Part shown: piece after piece, positions 45,581 to 57,500 of the stretch
How positions within the stretch are numbered: position 1 is the stretch's first letter
How the letters are laid out: every line of letters begins with the position of its first letter
Source of the DNA: Euglena gracilis
Lineage: Eukaryota > Euglenida > Euglenophyceae > Euglenales
Direction: 5' to 3'
Assembly (NCBI GenBank): GCA_039621445.1
Contig: CP154956.1
Span: forward strand, 76,608,192-76,672,191
DNA length: 64,000 nucleotides
Notes under the pieces: model-generated
What the model was told of the DNA's origin: nothing
The model's database searches: none
Seen by the model: only the letters and a program-made list of their open reading frames with translations
Program-made: the position numbers and the translations under genes

Positions 45581-45583
45581 CGG
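45578..45583 (+). promoter_or_regulatory. Candidate stop-readthrough site, UGA-CGG, between gag2 and pol2
   Basis: The context is CATGAGTGACGGGGCCGC. The 46 codons after the stop (45581-45720) contain no stop. When element 3 and one GAGAG are removed the frame runs straight into pol at 54543. UGA followed by CGG is a known leaky stop context in several plant RNA viruses. Gag-pol separation by a leaky stop is known from gammaretroviruses. No downstream structure was evaluated. Confidence 0.55.
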
Positions 45584-45720
45584 GGCCGCCCAGGCCCCAG
45601 CGATGGGGGTCTGGGCCGGCCGTCAAATCCCAACGCCAGCGTGAGCGTGCGGGCAATCACCCAAGAGCCCCGCACGCCCCCCAGACCCAGCAAGCCCCAA
45701 ATCTCCCAAGGAGGGGAGAG

Positions 45721-46127
45721 TGTGTACCAGGCAGCATGAACATGGCACTGTGCATTGCAGCAATCTGCAGAATGTACAGTGGCATGCCAGATAGTATCAG
45801 AATTAGGAATGGCCTATCCTATCTCGGATCTGCCTTCTCTTTTCACAGGTGGTATTATTTTATTCCATTCTGGTCTTTGATTCAAGACTTGAGTTTCAAG
45901 TTGGATTTTTCTGATTTGAAGTCCTGAAAGGACAGCCAAGAACTTGGCATCGATTTCCGTAGCCCATAGGGCTCCTCCACCTGCCTTGTGCTCTGCATAA
46001 GCCCAAAGGCAATAAAAACTAATAGTTAAGTGAAAGACTTTCTTTTTGTTACTCTCCTGGTTCTGTTCCCACGGGAGGGTGTAAGTAGGCCGACAGGCAG
46101 TGGGAATAGAGTCAGGGGACGTACACT
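45721..46127 (+). repeat. Element 3 5' LTR
   Basis: TGTGTACC...GTACACT; contains caataaaaac near 46010. Almost identical to 54133-54539, so the insertion is young. Confidence 0.92.
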
Positions 46128-46138
46128 TGGTAGCAGAG
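46128..46138 (+). promoter_or_regulatory. Element 3 primer-binding site
   Basis: TGGTAGCAGAG, adjoining the LTR without spacer, complementary to an initiator-Met tRNA 3' end. Confidence 0.85.
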
Positions 46139-46369
46139 TCGGTTCCTTTCCTACGCCCCTTCTCCCCCCCATCTAAACAGGTGACTCCAAACAGTGAGTG
46201 GTGCTGAGCCTATAGGCCACAAAGCATCCACGAGCTTTTTGGAGCCAACTTCTAAGCAAAGGTACGAGCTTCAGGAGGCTCTGGGCAGTATACGCTGCCA
46301 CATCCTTCTAAGTTTGTTCCTTTGCTTACCTTTTGGGGTTTGATTGTGTTTGTTTCTGCAAATAAAACT

Positions 46370-47456
46370 ATGCAGAGCTCAAGCACCAACACACTCATTG
46401 ATTACCAGGAATTGGTTGGTTCTTTGAGAAGCAATTGTTATGCATTATTACAAGCGGAGTATAGGCTCCTAGAAGCTTGTTCACCCCTATCGGGGGACAC
46501 ATTCAGCTCTATCGAGCATTCCCGCATCCAAGGTGTGCCACACTCCATGGTTGCCTTCCCTAGCTCTATTGAGCAACCCCCCACCCTGTTTTCCAGCTCT
46601 ATTGAGCATCCCCCCACCCCATTGGTTTCCAGCTCTATCGAGCATCCCCCCACCCCAGTGTTTTCCAGCTCTTTTGAGCACACCCCCACCCCAGTTTTCA
46701 GCTCTATTGAGCATCCCCTTACCATACTTTTCAGCTCTATCGAGCACTCCCCCACCCCGTTTTCCAGCTCTATTGAGCATTCCCCCCACAGCTCTATCGA
46801 GCAACCCCCCACCCAATGGGTGCCACACCTAACGGTGTCCAGCTCTATCGAGCATCCCCCCACAGTGGCCAGCTCTATCGAGCAATTACCTCCAACCCCC
46901 AGCTCTATAGAGCATTCCCCCACCGTTCCCAGCTCTATCGAGCATTCCAACACCCAAAGGGTGCAATACCTAACGGTATCAAGCTCCATCGAGCATCTCC
47001 CCACTCAGGAGTTTCCACACCTAACGGTGTTTGATTTAGGCGATAACCCCGCTGCGCAATGGGTGCAACGCCTATCGGCGTGTGGCTCTATCGAGCAACC
47101 CAGCGCCCAGTGTGATTGTCAACCTTTGCTGCAAAGTCAGGCACCTTGTGGTAACTCTCTGCATCAGGATGTCGCAACGGTGCCTACAGGCACAATTGGC
47201 AAACAACCCACTGATGTGGTTTACCGCACGCTGCCAAAGGAGGCATTTTTGCACATGCAACATAGTTTGCAAAAGTTGATTACAAAATTGGAGCCAATAA
47301 CGGCACTTTTTGAGCACAAAAATCCTGATATGGGAGCTTTTGTTACGTTGGAGCAGTTCACTGCATTCCAGGAAGCGCAACAGCGCATTATGCAACTGAG
47401 CCGTGAATCGGCAAATTTTCACCATACGCACACCCAACGTGGTGAAGGCATCGCTT
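46370..47456 (+). CDS. Element 3 Gag N-terminal part with SSIEH repeats
   Basis: ATG at 46370. After about 45 residues a repeat region runs from 46505 to about 47100: 'SSIEHPPTP' or 'SSIEQPPT' recurring some 17 times, encoded by a minisatellite built on agctctatcgagca. The remainder is helical. An extra T at about 47456 (ctttcc for cttcc in copy 1) shifts the frame, and the true protein continues in the next entry. Function of the repeats is unknown. Confidence 0.7.
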
Positions 47457-49300
47457 TCCAGCACTTATGTGCAGCAATTGGAGGAAAGACTTTCCCGGTT
47501 GGAGCGAAACTCATGCAGGTGTGGTGAAAATTCTGCTGAAATAACAAGTTTTTACGCCCATATCGCGAATATCGCAAGCAGGCAGGATGCGTTCCACCAA
47601 CGGTGGCAGAATAATGTTGTTGACATCCAAACCGCAATTGCGGAGTTTCAGAACCGCAATGCGGTACCATGTTCGCATAATTTAGAATTTCAGCGATTTT
47701 CTGCAGATATGCGTGATGAAAATCACCAAGTCAAGAAAAATTTTTGTGACGGTCCGATACGGACCGAGGAAACAGTGAATCAGCAAGTCAAAAACTTGCA
47801 GAAAGATTTCGCAGCGCTATCCGCGCAAGTTTCGGTGTTTTTGGAACAGCCAATGGCTGAAAACGTGCGGAATCCGCAAAATACCCCTCCTTCCAAACCA
47901 CCTCCACAACTGGAGCCTATTTCCGAAGCGGTGCACACTCTAGCTGTGCGACTACGGGAATTGGAAAGTGGTTTTGGAAAAATTTCGCAAGATTTCCGGT
48001 CTTTTTCTGACAAAATCCCTCTTCTGGACGATATGTCCAAACACCGCAGGCGTATTAAGCGTTTGCAGGAAGATATTGGTGCAATCACCGATCATCTGAA
48101 AATTCTCGATGATTTGGAGAAAAATTTTGGTGACTTTACAGAAAATTTGGATCAAGTACACGCACAATTGCGTTTATTACAACAAAAACCCGATACGGGT
48201 GTTGTAGGCACACTTGCCGCAGATTCCAGCTCCAAAAGCGCCAATAGCGCACCTGTGGCGGAGCCTATTGGCACATTGCCACAAAATTACGATTCTGCTC
48301 ATGCAGTGGTCCCTCCCCCAGCGGTACCAGTCCCAATGGACCATTTTTTGGATGATGGGGTTGGTTTTCAAGAGAAAGCCAAGCGAAACCCTCAAAGAAA
48401 TCGAAAAATTTGGGAATATGAACTTTGTCGCGGTATGAGCCGCACTCCCGCACATGGTATTGATCCTCAGATGCATCAGCATCACCATTCGCGCATTCGC
48501 GATTCACCAAGTTTGCAAGGTACCTATGGTACACCAAGTGGAATATTGAATGCGCATTCGCAAAATACACCCAAAAGTACACTTGGTGCAACCACCGAGG
48601 TACCCGCGCATGGTGCGGTTTTGCACCCAGGCCGATCCTCCTTGAATACCACCGAAGGGCCATGGGAGTCTCAGAAAGATATCAAAGGAATCATCGCTAT
48701 CGCGAAAAAGGTAAAGCCCCAATGGGATGGTGACCCAACAACATGGAAACAGTTTTTCCGTGACTGGGAATATTATTGGGATCTGAAAGGATCAACCCAT
48801 AACGGAAACCCAGAGGTGATGAAAATGGAATTCATAGATTGCCTACCAAAAGATGAAAAGGAACGCGCCAGACAATTGGTCATTCGTGGGCGCATTTCTT
48901 TTCAGGATTTGGTTGAGCAATATGCTTCATCATGTTCCAGTTTAGTTTCCAGAATCACTCTGGAGAAAAAATGGCGGCAATATGCCCCCCATGACCGAAA
49001 ATGGAGGTCGATAGACCTATGGTACTCAAAATTGCTCGCATTGGCAGCCGAAGTAGACGAGTTAGGCGAAACCCAAATGAAAGAGCAATTTGACGCAGTA
49101 TTACTGCACTTTATACCCAAACTCATCAAAGAAATTCACCGCGAGGAACTCGCAGAACATATTTTGACGCTCGATGAGCGATGGAACTATGTTTCCAAAC
49201 AACTGAAGCTATCACAGCTTCTGGGACAAATCCAGTCGGCTTATACGAGCCACCCAACAGCAGGAATACCTGAGATCCAAGTCAGTTCTGTGAAAAAGTG
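47457..49300 (+). CDS. Element 3 Gag, coiled coil and capsid-like core
   Basis: Continues Gag in the shifted frame ('SSTYVQQLEERLSRLERNS'). Coiled-coil-like sequence to about 48160, a Pro/Ser/His linker, then a Ty3/gypsy Gag core at about 48700-49200 ('WDGDPTTWKQFFRDWEYYW', 'KEQFDAVLLHFIPKLIKE'). A second frameshift near 49300 leads to the zinc-knuckle frame. No RRM-like segment, unlike elements 1 and 2. Confidence 0.7.
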
Positions 49301-49840
49301 CCACACTTATCACATACCGCTGTGGCGGAATCCAAGTTGCGCAATTCGCGCTCTTCAGAAGAATTTTCGGACAAATTGTGCTTTTTGTGTAACAAAAAGG
49401 GTCATATATCTTGCCATTGTTCAAATCCTACAGCGCGACAGCGCAACGCAAGCCCAAGAGGATCAGCCTCATCATGCAGTTCTCGTTTTTCACAAAATGC
49501 GCATTCGCAAAAATCAAAATACCAATCACGATCAACATGTTCACTGTGCGGATCCACCAACCACCCCTCCCTCAACTGTCGCTATGCGAACTCTCACCAC
49601 CCAAGCCACAGCCATCGCGATATGAGTCGCAGTTCAAAAGATCATACTTTAGCCAAAAGGCACAAGGTAGGTCAAACAACAACCTCTATCGAGGATTATC
49701 ACCCGGCTTCGGGCAGGGAGGGGGATGATACCCCATGTGACCAAAGGGATCATCCCTGCTTTAGCACTCATAAATTCAGAGACGTATATGCGTCAAGAAA
49801 GTCAATGGCTGATATGGCCACCGGTTCAGTTTTTGAGTGA
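49298..49840 (+). CDS. Element 3 nucleocapsid part, two CCHC knuckles
   Basis: CFLCNKKGHISCHC (residues 28-41) and CSLCGSTNHPSLNC (81-94) both fit C-X2-C-X4-H-X4-C. Serine-rich basic sequence surrounds them. The frame overlaps the protease remnant downstream. Confidence 0.75.
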   Translation: MPHLSHTAVAESKLRNSRSSEEFSDKLCFLCNKKGHISCHCSNPTARQRNASPRGSASSCSSRFSQNAHSQKSKYQSRSTCSLCGSTNHPSLNCRYANSHHPSHSHRDMSRSSKDHTLAKRHKVGQTTTSIEDYHPASGREGDDTPCDQRDHPCFSTHKFRDVYASRKSMADMATGSVFE

Positions 49841-50045
49841 AGGTACCAAAAATCCAAGGACACGGACTACAGAGGCTACTAGAAAGGAGGTGACAGGAGT
49901 CGCGACCCTGTTCATCCCCTGCCCAGTATCCTTTCTGGTCAGTGTGCAAGGATTTTCTGGTGTCCCCGCTCAAAATTTTCACGAACCTTGGACATATAGA
50001 CCGTTTTGTGTTTCCGGTTGTGGTGCATCATGGGATACCCCATGA
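49725..50045 (+). pseudogene. Element 3 aspartic protease remnant
   Basis: 'GIIPALALINSETYM' aligns with the retropepsin start 'PALALIDSGATY'; the catalytic Asp-Ser-Gly has become Asn-Ser-Glu. A second frame from about 49960 to 50090 ('GHIDRFVFPVVVHHG') looks like the rest of the fold. Inactive by these changes. Confidence 0.5.
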
Positions 50046-53000
50046 ATGGCCATGTGGTTGAGTGGATTCCCGCTCCAAGAATGCACACAACACCGCAAAA
50101 TTATCCCCCCCCTCAAACTTCCACTAATCATCACTTTTACATACCGTTTTCGATGACAGCAACACCGTTTTCAACAACACCAACACCGTTTTCAACCCGG
50201 GGTAAAGAGAAAGTTCCCCCCCTACCCACCGCATATCCACAAACGTTCCACATGCGGTAGGGGTAACAAGTAGCTTAACCCCCATTCGTTCCACTGGGTT
50301 CCAAGACGAAAGCCCTAAGGCCTGAAGTTTAAACGGTGTCGAGTAGTCGCCCAGCTGCTTCCAACTATTCGTTTTCCACCAGGTTTGTCGATGGCAGACA
50401 ATCCTGTACACCCCCCGCAGCTCAAATTCGCATACAATTTTTCTTACACACTCCACCCCCCCCCCCAGACCGACATGCGCGACCAGGACAACTACTCCGC
50501 ACCTCCCCCCCATGGTGTGCACTCTGGGAGAACTTTCCACACAATCACCAACCAAACACAAAGGTGAATATATACGTCAAAACTAATCCCCCCACACTCT
50601 ATCTCCAACGGAGAGATCTATTCATTGACCGATTTTTGTCAAGTGCAAGACAAATTCTGCACTATGTGCACATTCCCCCCGAAGCGCATAGCGCACATCA
50701 ATGTCGATGCGCATAGCTCACATTCCCCCCCCAAGCGCTAATGGCGCACACCGCGCGTCGCGCGAATCCTGCGCATATCGCGCTTCCAAGCCTACCCCCC
50801 CCCCACGCACATGTTGTGCAGTGAGGGAACTGCCCCCCCCCCCCCGCGCGTATCGCGCCATATCATGCGCCTATCGCGCTAGACCCCGCGCGTATCGCGC
50901 CACCCACCTTAGCAACCTCCCCTTTCTCACAATGTCGTGTGAGCACCATCCTGCATTTATGACACATGGGTATACGCCCAAACCACCCATATTCTTTTGG
51001 GAATCATTCCCAAGGATATATGTGTGTAAATCCGCAACTCTGTTCATGGATGTTTGTTTTTGTTCCACATGATCAAATTGCAGATTTTGTTTGATGACAG
51101 CAAACAAGAAGTGAAGTTTTATGTGAATACGGTTCTTTGCCCAATCCATTCCCACGCCAAAAATATTTTGGTGTTCCCAAAGCTCTATGGAGCAAAGCAA
51201 CACAAGTTATGTGATAAAGTTTTTGGGATGTATTGCAAATACTGCATTTTTCCCGAAAACTTATCCAACTTGTGCTTAAATAGCAGTTTTGTGCCTTAAA
51301 TGGCTTATTACTTGGCAAAATGCAATCCCGATATGGGAAAATCCTCACAATTTCGTTTCTTTTATGTGCAACATAGTTGCCCCCCCCAGGAAAGAAAATG
51401 AAGAAAATTCATTCAAACATGCATTTTTATGGACTTGACCACTTAGCCTTAGGTCTATGTGACCAATGCAACCTATGATGTGCAAGGCTTTTAGGCCATT
51501 ACCCATGTGGTCCATGGGTCCATAGGACCAATTTGCACAAATTGCAAAGACCAAAAGGACCAAAGGTCCACAAATCCATATTATAAAGTGAAAAGTCCAT
51601 AGGACATCAAAAAAAGGCACAAAAAGCCATATTTACATGGCTGAAAGTGGCTGAATTGGCCAAAACAAGCCAAATAAACTAGTTTTATGCAGATTTGCAT
51701 AAGTGTCACTTTGGCATAGCCCCAAAACCACTCAAAAGCATCCCAATTTCTGGCACCTCACGCCATGAGGTTCTGACTGTATGTAGTAGTGCCTATGAGA
51801 TAGAAACCAAAAGTTGTCTTTGTAGAATAAATTATGGGAACTTATAGCAAAAGCTCACTCACACAGGCAAAAGATCAAAGACGTATCTCAGCACCTGTAG
51901 CTGGCCGATAGGCCATGTTACCCCTCATTCGAAAGCTCGTGCGATGAGCCGTCCAGCGGTCCAAACAGATCGCTGTAACTCTGCACAGTACTCTTATTCG
52001 AGGAGATCGTGAAAAATTGAATTAAGCCCAGCCAATCCGGCCAAAAGCCAAATTTCGGGCCAGATCTTGTACGATCGTGTACCAGACCGGCAAATCAGCC
52101 TGAAAGGCTTCTATACTGTACCCTACATCGTTTCTGATGGCTAATTACCATTGGTTACCAGCTTGGCTAATGGCCATTTTTTAGTACCTTTGGCGGCATT
52201 CTGCCCATTACCCCCTCTGTATGGGCTATTAGGCCTGGTACAGTTCAGAGGGCTATAGCCCGCAATTTGGAGTCATTTCGACTCACTAGAACCATTTTTA
52301 GGAGCACTTATGTGCAAATTTTCACTTAAATCATTGATTTTCTGCAATTTTTGGTGATTTTTCCCTACTCTGGCACTCATATCCCTAATGGGAGTGACCA
52401 TGAGGCACTATGCCAGAATGGAATGCAAAGGGATATGCTGATAATGGCAATTTTTCCTTTGCTCAAGATGTCATAGACATGTTTTACTTGTATTTTGAAG
52501 CGTATTTTTGCTTTTTTTGCGATATTTTTGCACAATTTTGCAGCTTTTTGGGTGATGTGGTGTTATTAGACACCCAAATCCCAAAATCTGTACAACAACA
52601 AACATGCAGTGTTATTGGACACTCTCAACAAGCACTATGTGCACTTGGCAATTGCAGTCTTAAATGACTCAAAATGCAACAAAGTTGCACTTTTGGTGAC
52701 AAAAATTCAATTCTCGACGCAGAATCTGCATTTCTGCCCTAAATCCTTACAGGGATTTCCCTAAAAATCTGACAAAAGTCAGTATTTCTCAGTGGCATAG
52801 TCACAAATGATGAGATTTTGTCATATTTGCAGTATTTTTTTCTGCTTACCACACTAACGGCATTCTTGCCCCACCCCCCCCCACTTTATTCAGTGGGACC
52901 CCTTTACCGATATAATTCGGACCCCCCCACTTCATTCAGTGGGACCCCCTTACCGATATAATTCGGAGGACCCAATGGTCATCATGTGCAACACCAATGG

Positions 53001-54122
53001 TGTCATTCTGCAAGGTTTATAAGAACCATAGCTCAAAAAAGGTGAAATCCAGCTTTTTGTGATTAATTTCACCGCACTGGAACAATGTTCCATTCTTTTA
53101 TGTGCATTCACAGTTCATTTGCGGTTTTTCAAAGTGGTATAAGCCACACCAACCGCAGTTGTTGTGTGAATTGGCAGCAGCCTGCCACAATTCCGCATTT
53201 TTTTTTCTGCGGTTGTACACATCAGTATGATCTTTTTGGCAATCTGCTGAAATTTTTGATTCGGGTATACACCCATTAGTATTTTTGTGCCATGCATATT
53301 CCGCAAGGCAATGTTTCTGGGCGATAAAGCCTACCCCCCCCCATTATTTTTGGCTAATGCCAAACCTTCAGCCTACAGGCTGCACACCCATGGCACAAAT
53401 GCCAAATCTACAGTTTTTAGGGCTACTGCCCGCTATTATGAGGTATACGCCTCTGGGGATACCCCATCGACAACATCGTGCTCGCGCTGCACGGTGAAGA
53501 CTTCACAGCGGTATATGCCGCAGTAAGAAGACGCACAGCGTACAGTGCGCACACCGTAATAATAGGGCCAACTTGTTACTTTTCGGCCTTAAGGCCCCCA
53601 TAAGACTGCCAGACAGCAAAAATTCCTTGTAAGGTCTTTAGACCAGCCCACCACCCCTCTCCCCTTTCCCCCCCCGGGCAAAATCGCTGTCGCCGGCAGT
53701 TGGTTTTGTAAATAGGCTTTCCTCCTTGGTCATGTATGACTGGCCAGGTGCCCCTCCTTCCACACCCTACCCTTCAATCTTTTCCGATTATAGAATCAGA
53801 CCTCCCCGCGTGTCATAGACACACCCCAAACCGGGTGGATGGGACTTTCTGGAATGGAAAGCTTCCAGCCCCACTTTCCAAGTGGGCTCTTCCACTTCCA
53901 CCCCTTTACCGCAATAAGTAGGTAGCCGCATAAGCGGGTAACCTCTTTTGCGCGTTTTGGGTTTTTTGGGTTCCCCTCTCTTCCTTCCTTCCCTTTCTGG
54001 TTTTTTACCTTGTGATGGAGAAGCAGACCCAAGATATGCTTTCCTGGTGTACATTCCTCAGTCTTAGAGTTATGCTTGAATCCTTGCTGGCCTGGTCCAG
54101 TAAGGAAATCGGGCAAAGCCCT
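50046..54122 (+). other. Element 3 internal region without recognised genes
   Basis: About 4 kb with no RT, RNase H, integrase or methyltransferase motif in any frame. Bases 50700-50920 have degenerate 'cgcgcgtatcgcgcc' repeats. Bases 51430-51700 are A-rich with 'ccataggacca' repeats. It may be degraded pol or acquired filler. Confidence 0.6.
52875..52967 (+). repeat. 46-bp tandem duplication
   Basis: Two copies of a unit reading cacttyattcagtgggaccc...accgatataattcgg, inside element 3. Confidence 0.75.
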
Positions 54123-54132
54123 GGGAGGGGGA
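54123..54132 (+). promoter_or_regulatory. Element 3 polypurine tract
   Basis: GGGAGGGGGA directly before the 3' LTR. Confidence 0.75.
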
Positions 54133-54539
54133 TGTGTACCAGGCAGCATGAACATGGCACTGTGCATAGCAGCAATCTGCAGAATGTACAGTGGCATGCC
54201 AGATAGTATCAGAATTAGGAATGGCCTATCCTATCTCGGATCTGCCTTCTCTTTTCACAGGTGGTATTATTTTATTCTATTCTGGTCTTTGATTCAAGAC
54301 TTGAGTTTCAAGTTGGATTTTTCTGATTTGAAGTCCTGAAAGGACTGCCAAGAACTTGGCATCGATTTCCGTAGCCCATAGGGCTCCTCCACCTGCCTTG
54401 TGCTCTGCATAAGCCCAAAGGCAATAAAAACTAATAGTTAAGTGAAAGACTTTCTTTTTGTTACTCTCCTTGTTCTGTTCCCACGGGAGGGTGTAAGTAG
54501 GCCGACAGGCAGTGGGAATAGAGTCAGGGGACGTACACT
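54133..54539 (+). repeat. Element 3 3' LTR
   Basis: Same 407-bp sequence as the 5' LTR. It is followed by GAGAG, then GC-rich element 2 sequence. Confidence 0.92.
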
Positions 54540-54542
54540 GAG

Positions 54543-57500
54543 AGACCGTGCCCGGAAGCACACGATCAAGGCGGGGCCCATCAGATTTCGACAAACAACT
54601 ACTGGTCCGTGCTACAGAAGAAGTCCCGTCGTTCCGAGCAATCGTCTGCGGCGCGACCGGTCTCGTCTGCGCAGTCCTCGCCCCCCGCAAAGCCAGCAGC
54701 GTCCGTGCAATCGTCTACGCAGCATCGTGCCACCGCGACGCCCCCAGCCCGGCAGCAGCAGAAGCGAGCACCGCGCCGGACCGCACCAAGCCGGACGACG
54801 CTGCCCCCGCCATCAGCAGCGCCGTCAGCGGCACCACGTTCCGCGCCCCCAGCAACCAGCGCCCCGCTCCCCCCGCAGAGCGCACCGTCCTCCCGGGCGG
54901 CACCGAAGCCGGCCGCATCGTCACCGACAACCTCGACGCCAAAGAGGTGGGCACTGGACCTGTTCTCCGGAACGGGTTCGGTGAAGCGGGCGCTGGAGAA
55001 GCTCGGCTACTCCGTCGTCTCGGTGGACGCCGACCCGCGGTGGAAGGCGGACAAGACGGTGGACGTGCGGCGCTGGCGGTACTGGGAGGAGTACTGGCCC
55101 GGCGACTTCGAGTTGGTCGCCGCCTCGCCGCCGTGCACCGAGTACTCCAGCGCGATGACGACCAGGAGGCGGCGGCTGCGGAAGGCCGACTTCCTGGTCG
55201 GCAAGACGAAGGAGATCATCGCCTACCTGCGGCCGTCCCTGTGGTGGCTGGAGAATCCCCGCTATGGGAAACTCCGCCACCGCAAGGTCGTGGAGGACAT
55301 GCAGTACGTCGATGTGGACTACTGCATGTTCGAGGCGTGGGGCTATCGCAAGCCCACACGCTTCTGGATCGCGGACTCCATGGCCCCCATGCAGGACATC
55401 GTGTGCGACGGCCAGTGCGAGAACATCGTGGAGGAGCAAGATGGACGACGACATCATCGGCGGCAGCTGGGTGGGGCATCCCAGCAGCGCGGTACCCGAG
55501 AGCAGGCGTATCGCATTCCCGAAGGTGTCGTCCGATACCTGAGCGAGCGCACCCCACCAACCCGCCAAGCAGCCGTGCCGCCCAGCGCGATACCGCCGTC
55601 GCCGGCACCCGCACCCGCGTCCGCCACCGCTCCGCCAACCCGGACGGCGCTGCCCCCGCAAGCAGCGGCGCTGTCCCAAGCCCCGCGCCAACGACCGCCA
55701 TCGTGCACCTGCCAAGCATCGTGCGCCCCCGCCGAGCCGCACAACGATCCACCCGCCGAGCCCGTCACCACCGCCGCCGACGAGCCCCACCCCCCGCGGA
55801 AAGTCCACAAGGTCACCGTCCGTCCGTGGCAGTACCGCCCCAGCCGGCCCTTCCAGGTGGGCCGCATGGAGAGGCGGGGCGGCAGCTACCAGCTGATGCT
55901 GGATGTGGTCATCGAGATCGACAGCCGGGAGGAGAAGGCGAAGGCCCTCATCGACACGGGGGCGCAGACGTCGCTGATCCGTCGGGACTTGTTCCCGAGC
56001 GGATGTTTCCGCCGCAGCGAGCGGCCGCTGCTGCTGCGGACCGTGAACGGCGACCTGCTGGCAGGTGGCAGCAACGAGGCGGACGTCCTCCTGGTGTTCA
56101 ACGCGAGGAGTGAAGGAGAGAGGAGTGGAGGAGTGAAGAGGTGGCACAGCCAGATCACCGTCCATGACGGTGATATAGGGTGTGACCTGATTCTGGGTTA
56201 CCCCTGGCTGAAGGAGCACAGGCTGGATGTGCAACCCTGGCGGGATGCGCTCCAGCTCCACGACGACCCCCGATGGGTCATCGCCGGCACCGAAGCAAGC
56301 GAGATCGCAGCGCTAAGCACACGCACCCACGCGACCGTCCGAGCCCGCAGCCCATTGCCGTTGCCCCGCACGCCGTCCGAAGTGGAGGAGGAGATGGAGG
56401 CCGAGGTGAGGAAGATGAGGCTCACCGTCGGGGTCAACGGCCCCGACGGAGACGAGGAGGACGACGCCCTGGACGCCGAGGAGGAGGCAATGGTGGCCAA
56501 GGTGCTGATCGACGCCGCCAAGGAGGCGAAGGAAGTCCGTGGGGTGGTCACAGCCGAGGCGGAGGAGCAACATCCGCTGGCCGTCCAGCTGCGCGCCGAG
56601 ATGCTCAAGGAGTTCGAGGGCCGCGTCTTCCGCGACCGCGTCCACCCCGATCCGCCGCCCCGAGGCCAGCACGGGATGGCGGTGCTGCGCCTCAAGCCAG
56701 ACGCCCAGCCGGTGGTGGGGAGGGTGATCCACCTGAAGGGCGAGCGTCTGGAGGCGCTGCGGGAGATGGAGGAGGAGTGCCGCCGCGACCGGAAGGTGGA
56801 GCCGGGCCGCGGCCCGTGGCGGGCGGCGGCCTTCCCGATTCGGAAGAAGAACGGGAAGTGGGGGATGGTGTGTGACTACGCGGTGACGAACCTGCAGATC
56901 GTGGCGGACAGCTACCCCTTGCCCTTGACGGAGGAGATCGTGGCGGAGCAGGCGAAGTGTACCCTTTTCAGCACCATCGACCTGCGGGACGCGTTCCACC
57001 AGGTGGCCTTGGCGGAGGAGAGCCGACCGGTGACGAACGTCCAGCTGCCGGGTGGGCTGTGGCAGTGGCGTGTGGTCCCGCAGGGGATCAACGTCGGGCC
57101 CGCCCTCCTGCAGCGGGACATCGACGCCACCTGCGCGGCGGTGAAGGCGCACTCCCGCCCGTACTTCGACGACATCATCGTCAGTACGCGGCAGGGAGTG
57201 GAGGAGACGGACGAGGAGTTCTACCAGAAGCATGCCCGAGACGTCCGTGAGACGTTGCTGGCCTTGGAGAAGGACAGATGGGTCAGCGACAGCCGCAAGG
57301 TCAAGCTCTTCATGAGGCAGGTCGAGTTCGTGGGGCATGTCCTGGGGCACGGCAGGAGGGCTCCTGCCCCAGGCAAGCTGTCGGCGGTGCAGCACTGGCA
57401 GCTGCCGCCGACGGTCAGCAGTCTCCGCGCGTTTCTCGGCGTCTGCAATTACTATGCGGGCTACGTGAGACTCTACGCGGAGCTGGCGGCGCCGTTGCAG

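Larger units (their letters stand above)
32729..48869 (+). repeat. 8.06-kb block present twice, around an assembly gap
   Basis: 32729-40783 and 40797-48869 are collinear and nearly identical. They cover element 1 3' UTR, its 3' LTR, element 2 gag, an element 3 LTR and element 3 gag. Offsets stay between 8068 and 8092, with small indels in G-runs, a 4-bp deletion in the second LTR, and scattered substitutions. The copies meet at a run of N. Confidence 0.9.
45721..54539 (+). mobile_element. Element 3: LTR retrotransposon with gag and protease only
   Basis: Two 407-bp LTRs and the 5-bp target duplication GAGAG (45716-45720 and 54540-54544). An initiator-Met primer site and a polypurine tract are present. 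Gag and a protease remnant are recognisable, but no RT, RNase H or integrase motif is visible in any frame of the remaining ~4 kb. It must rely on other elements, like the TR-GAG class of non-autonomous retrotransposons. It is inserted between gag and pol of element 2, interrupting the shared frame. Confidence 0.85.

Noticed and set aside
51054-51299. 81-codon frame in the element 3 interior
   Set aside because: No motif, and it begins in degenerate sequence; likely chance.
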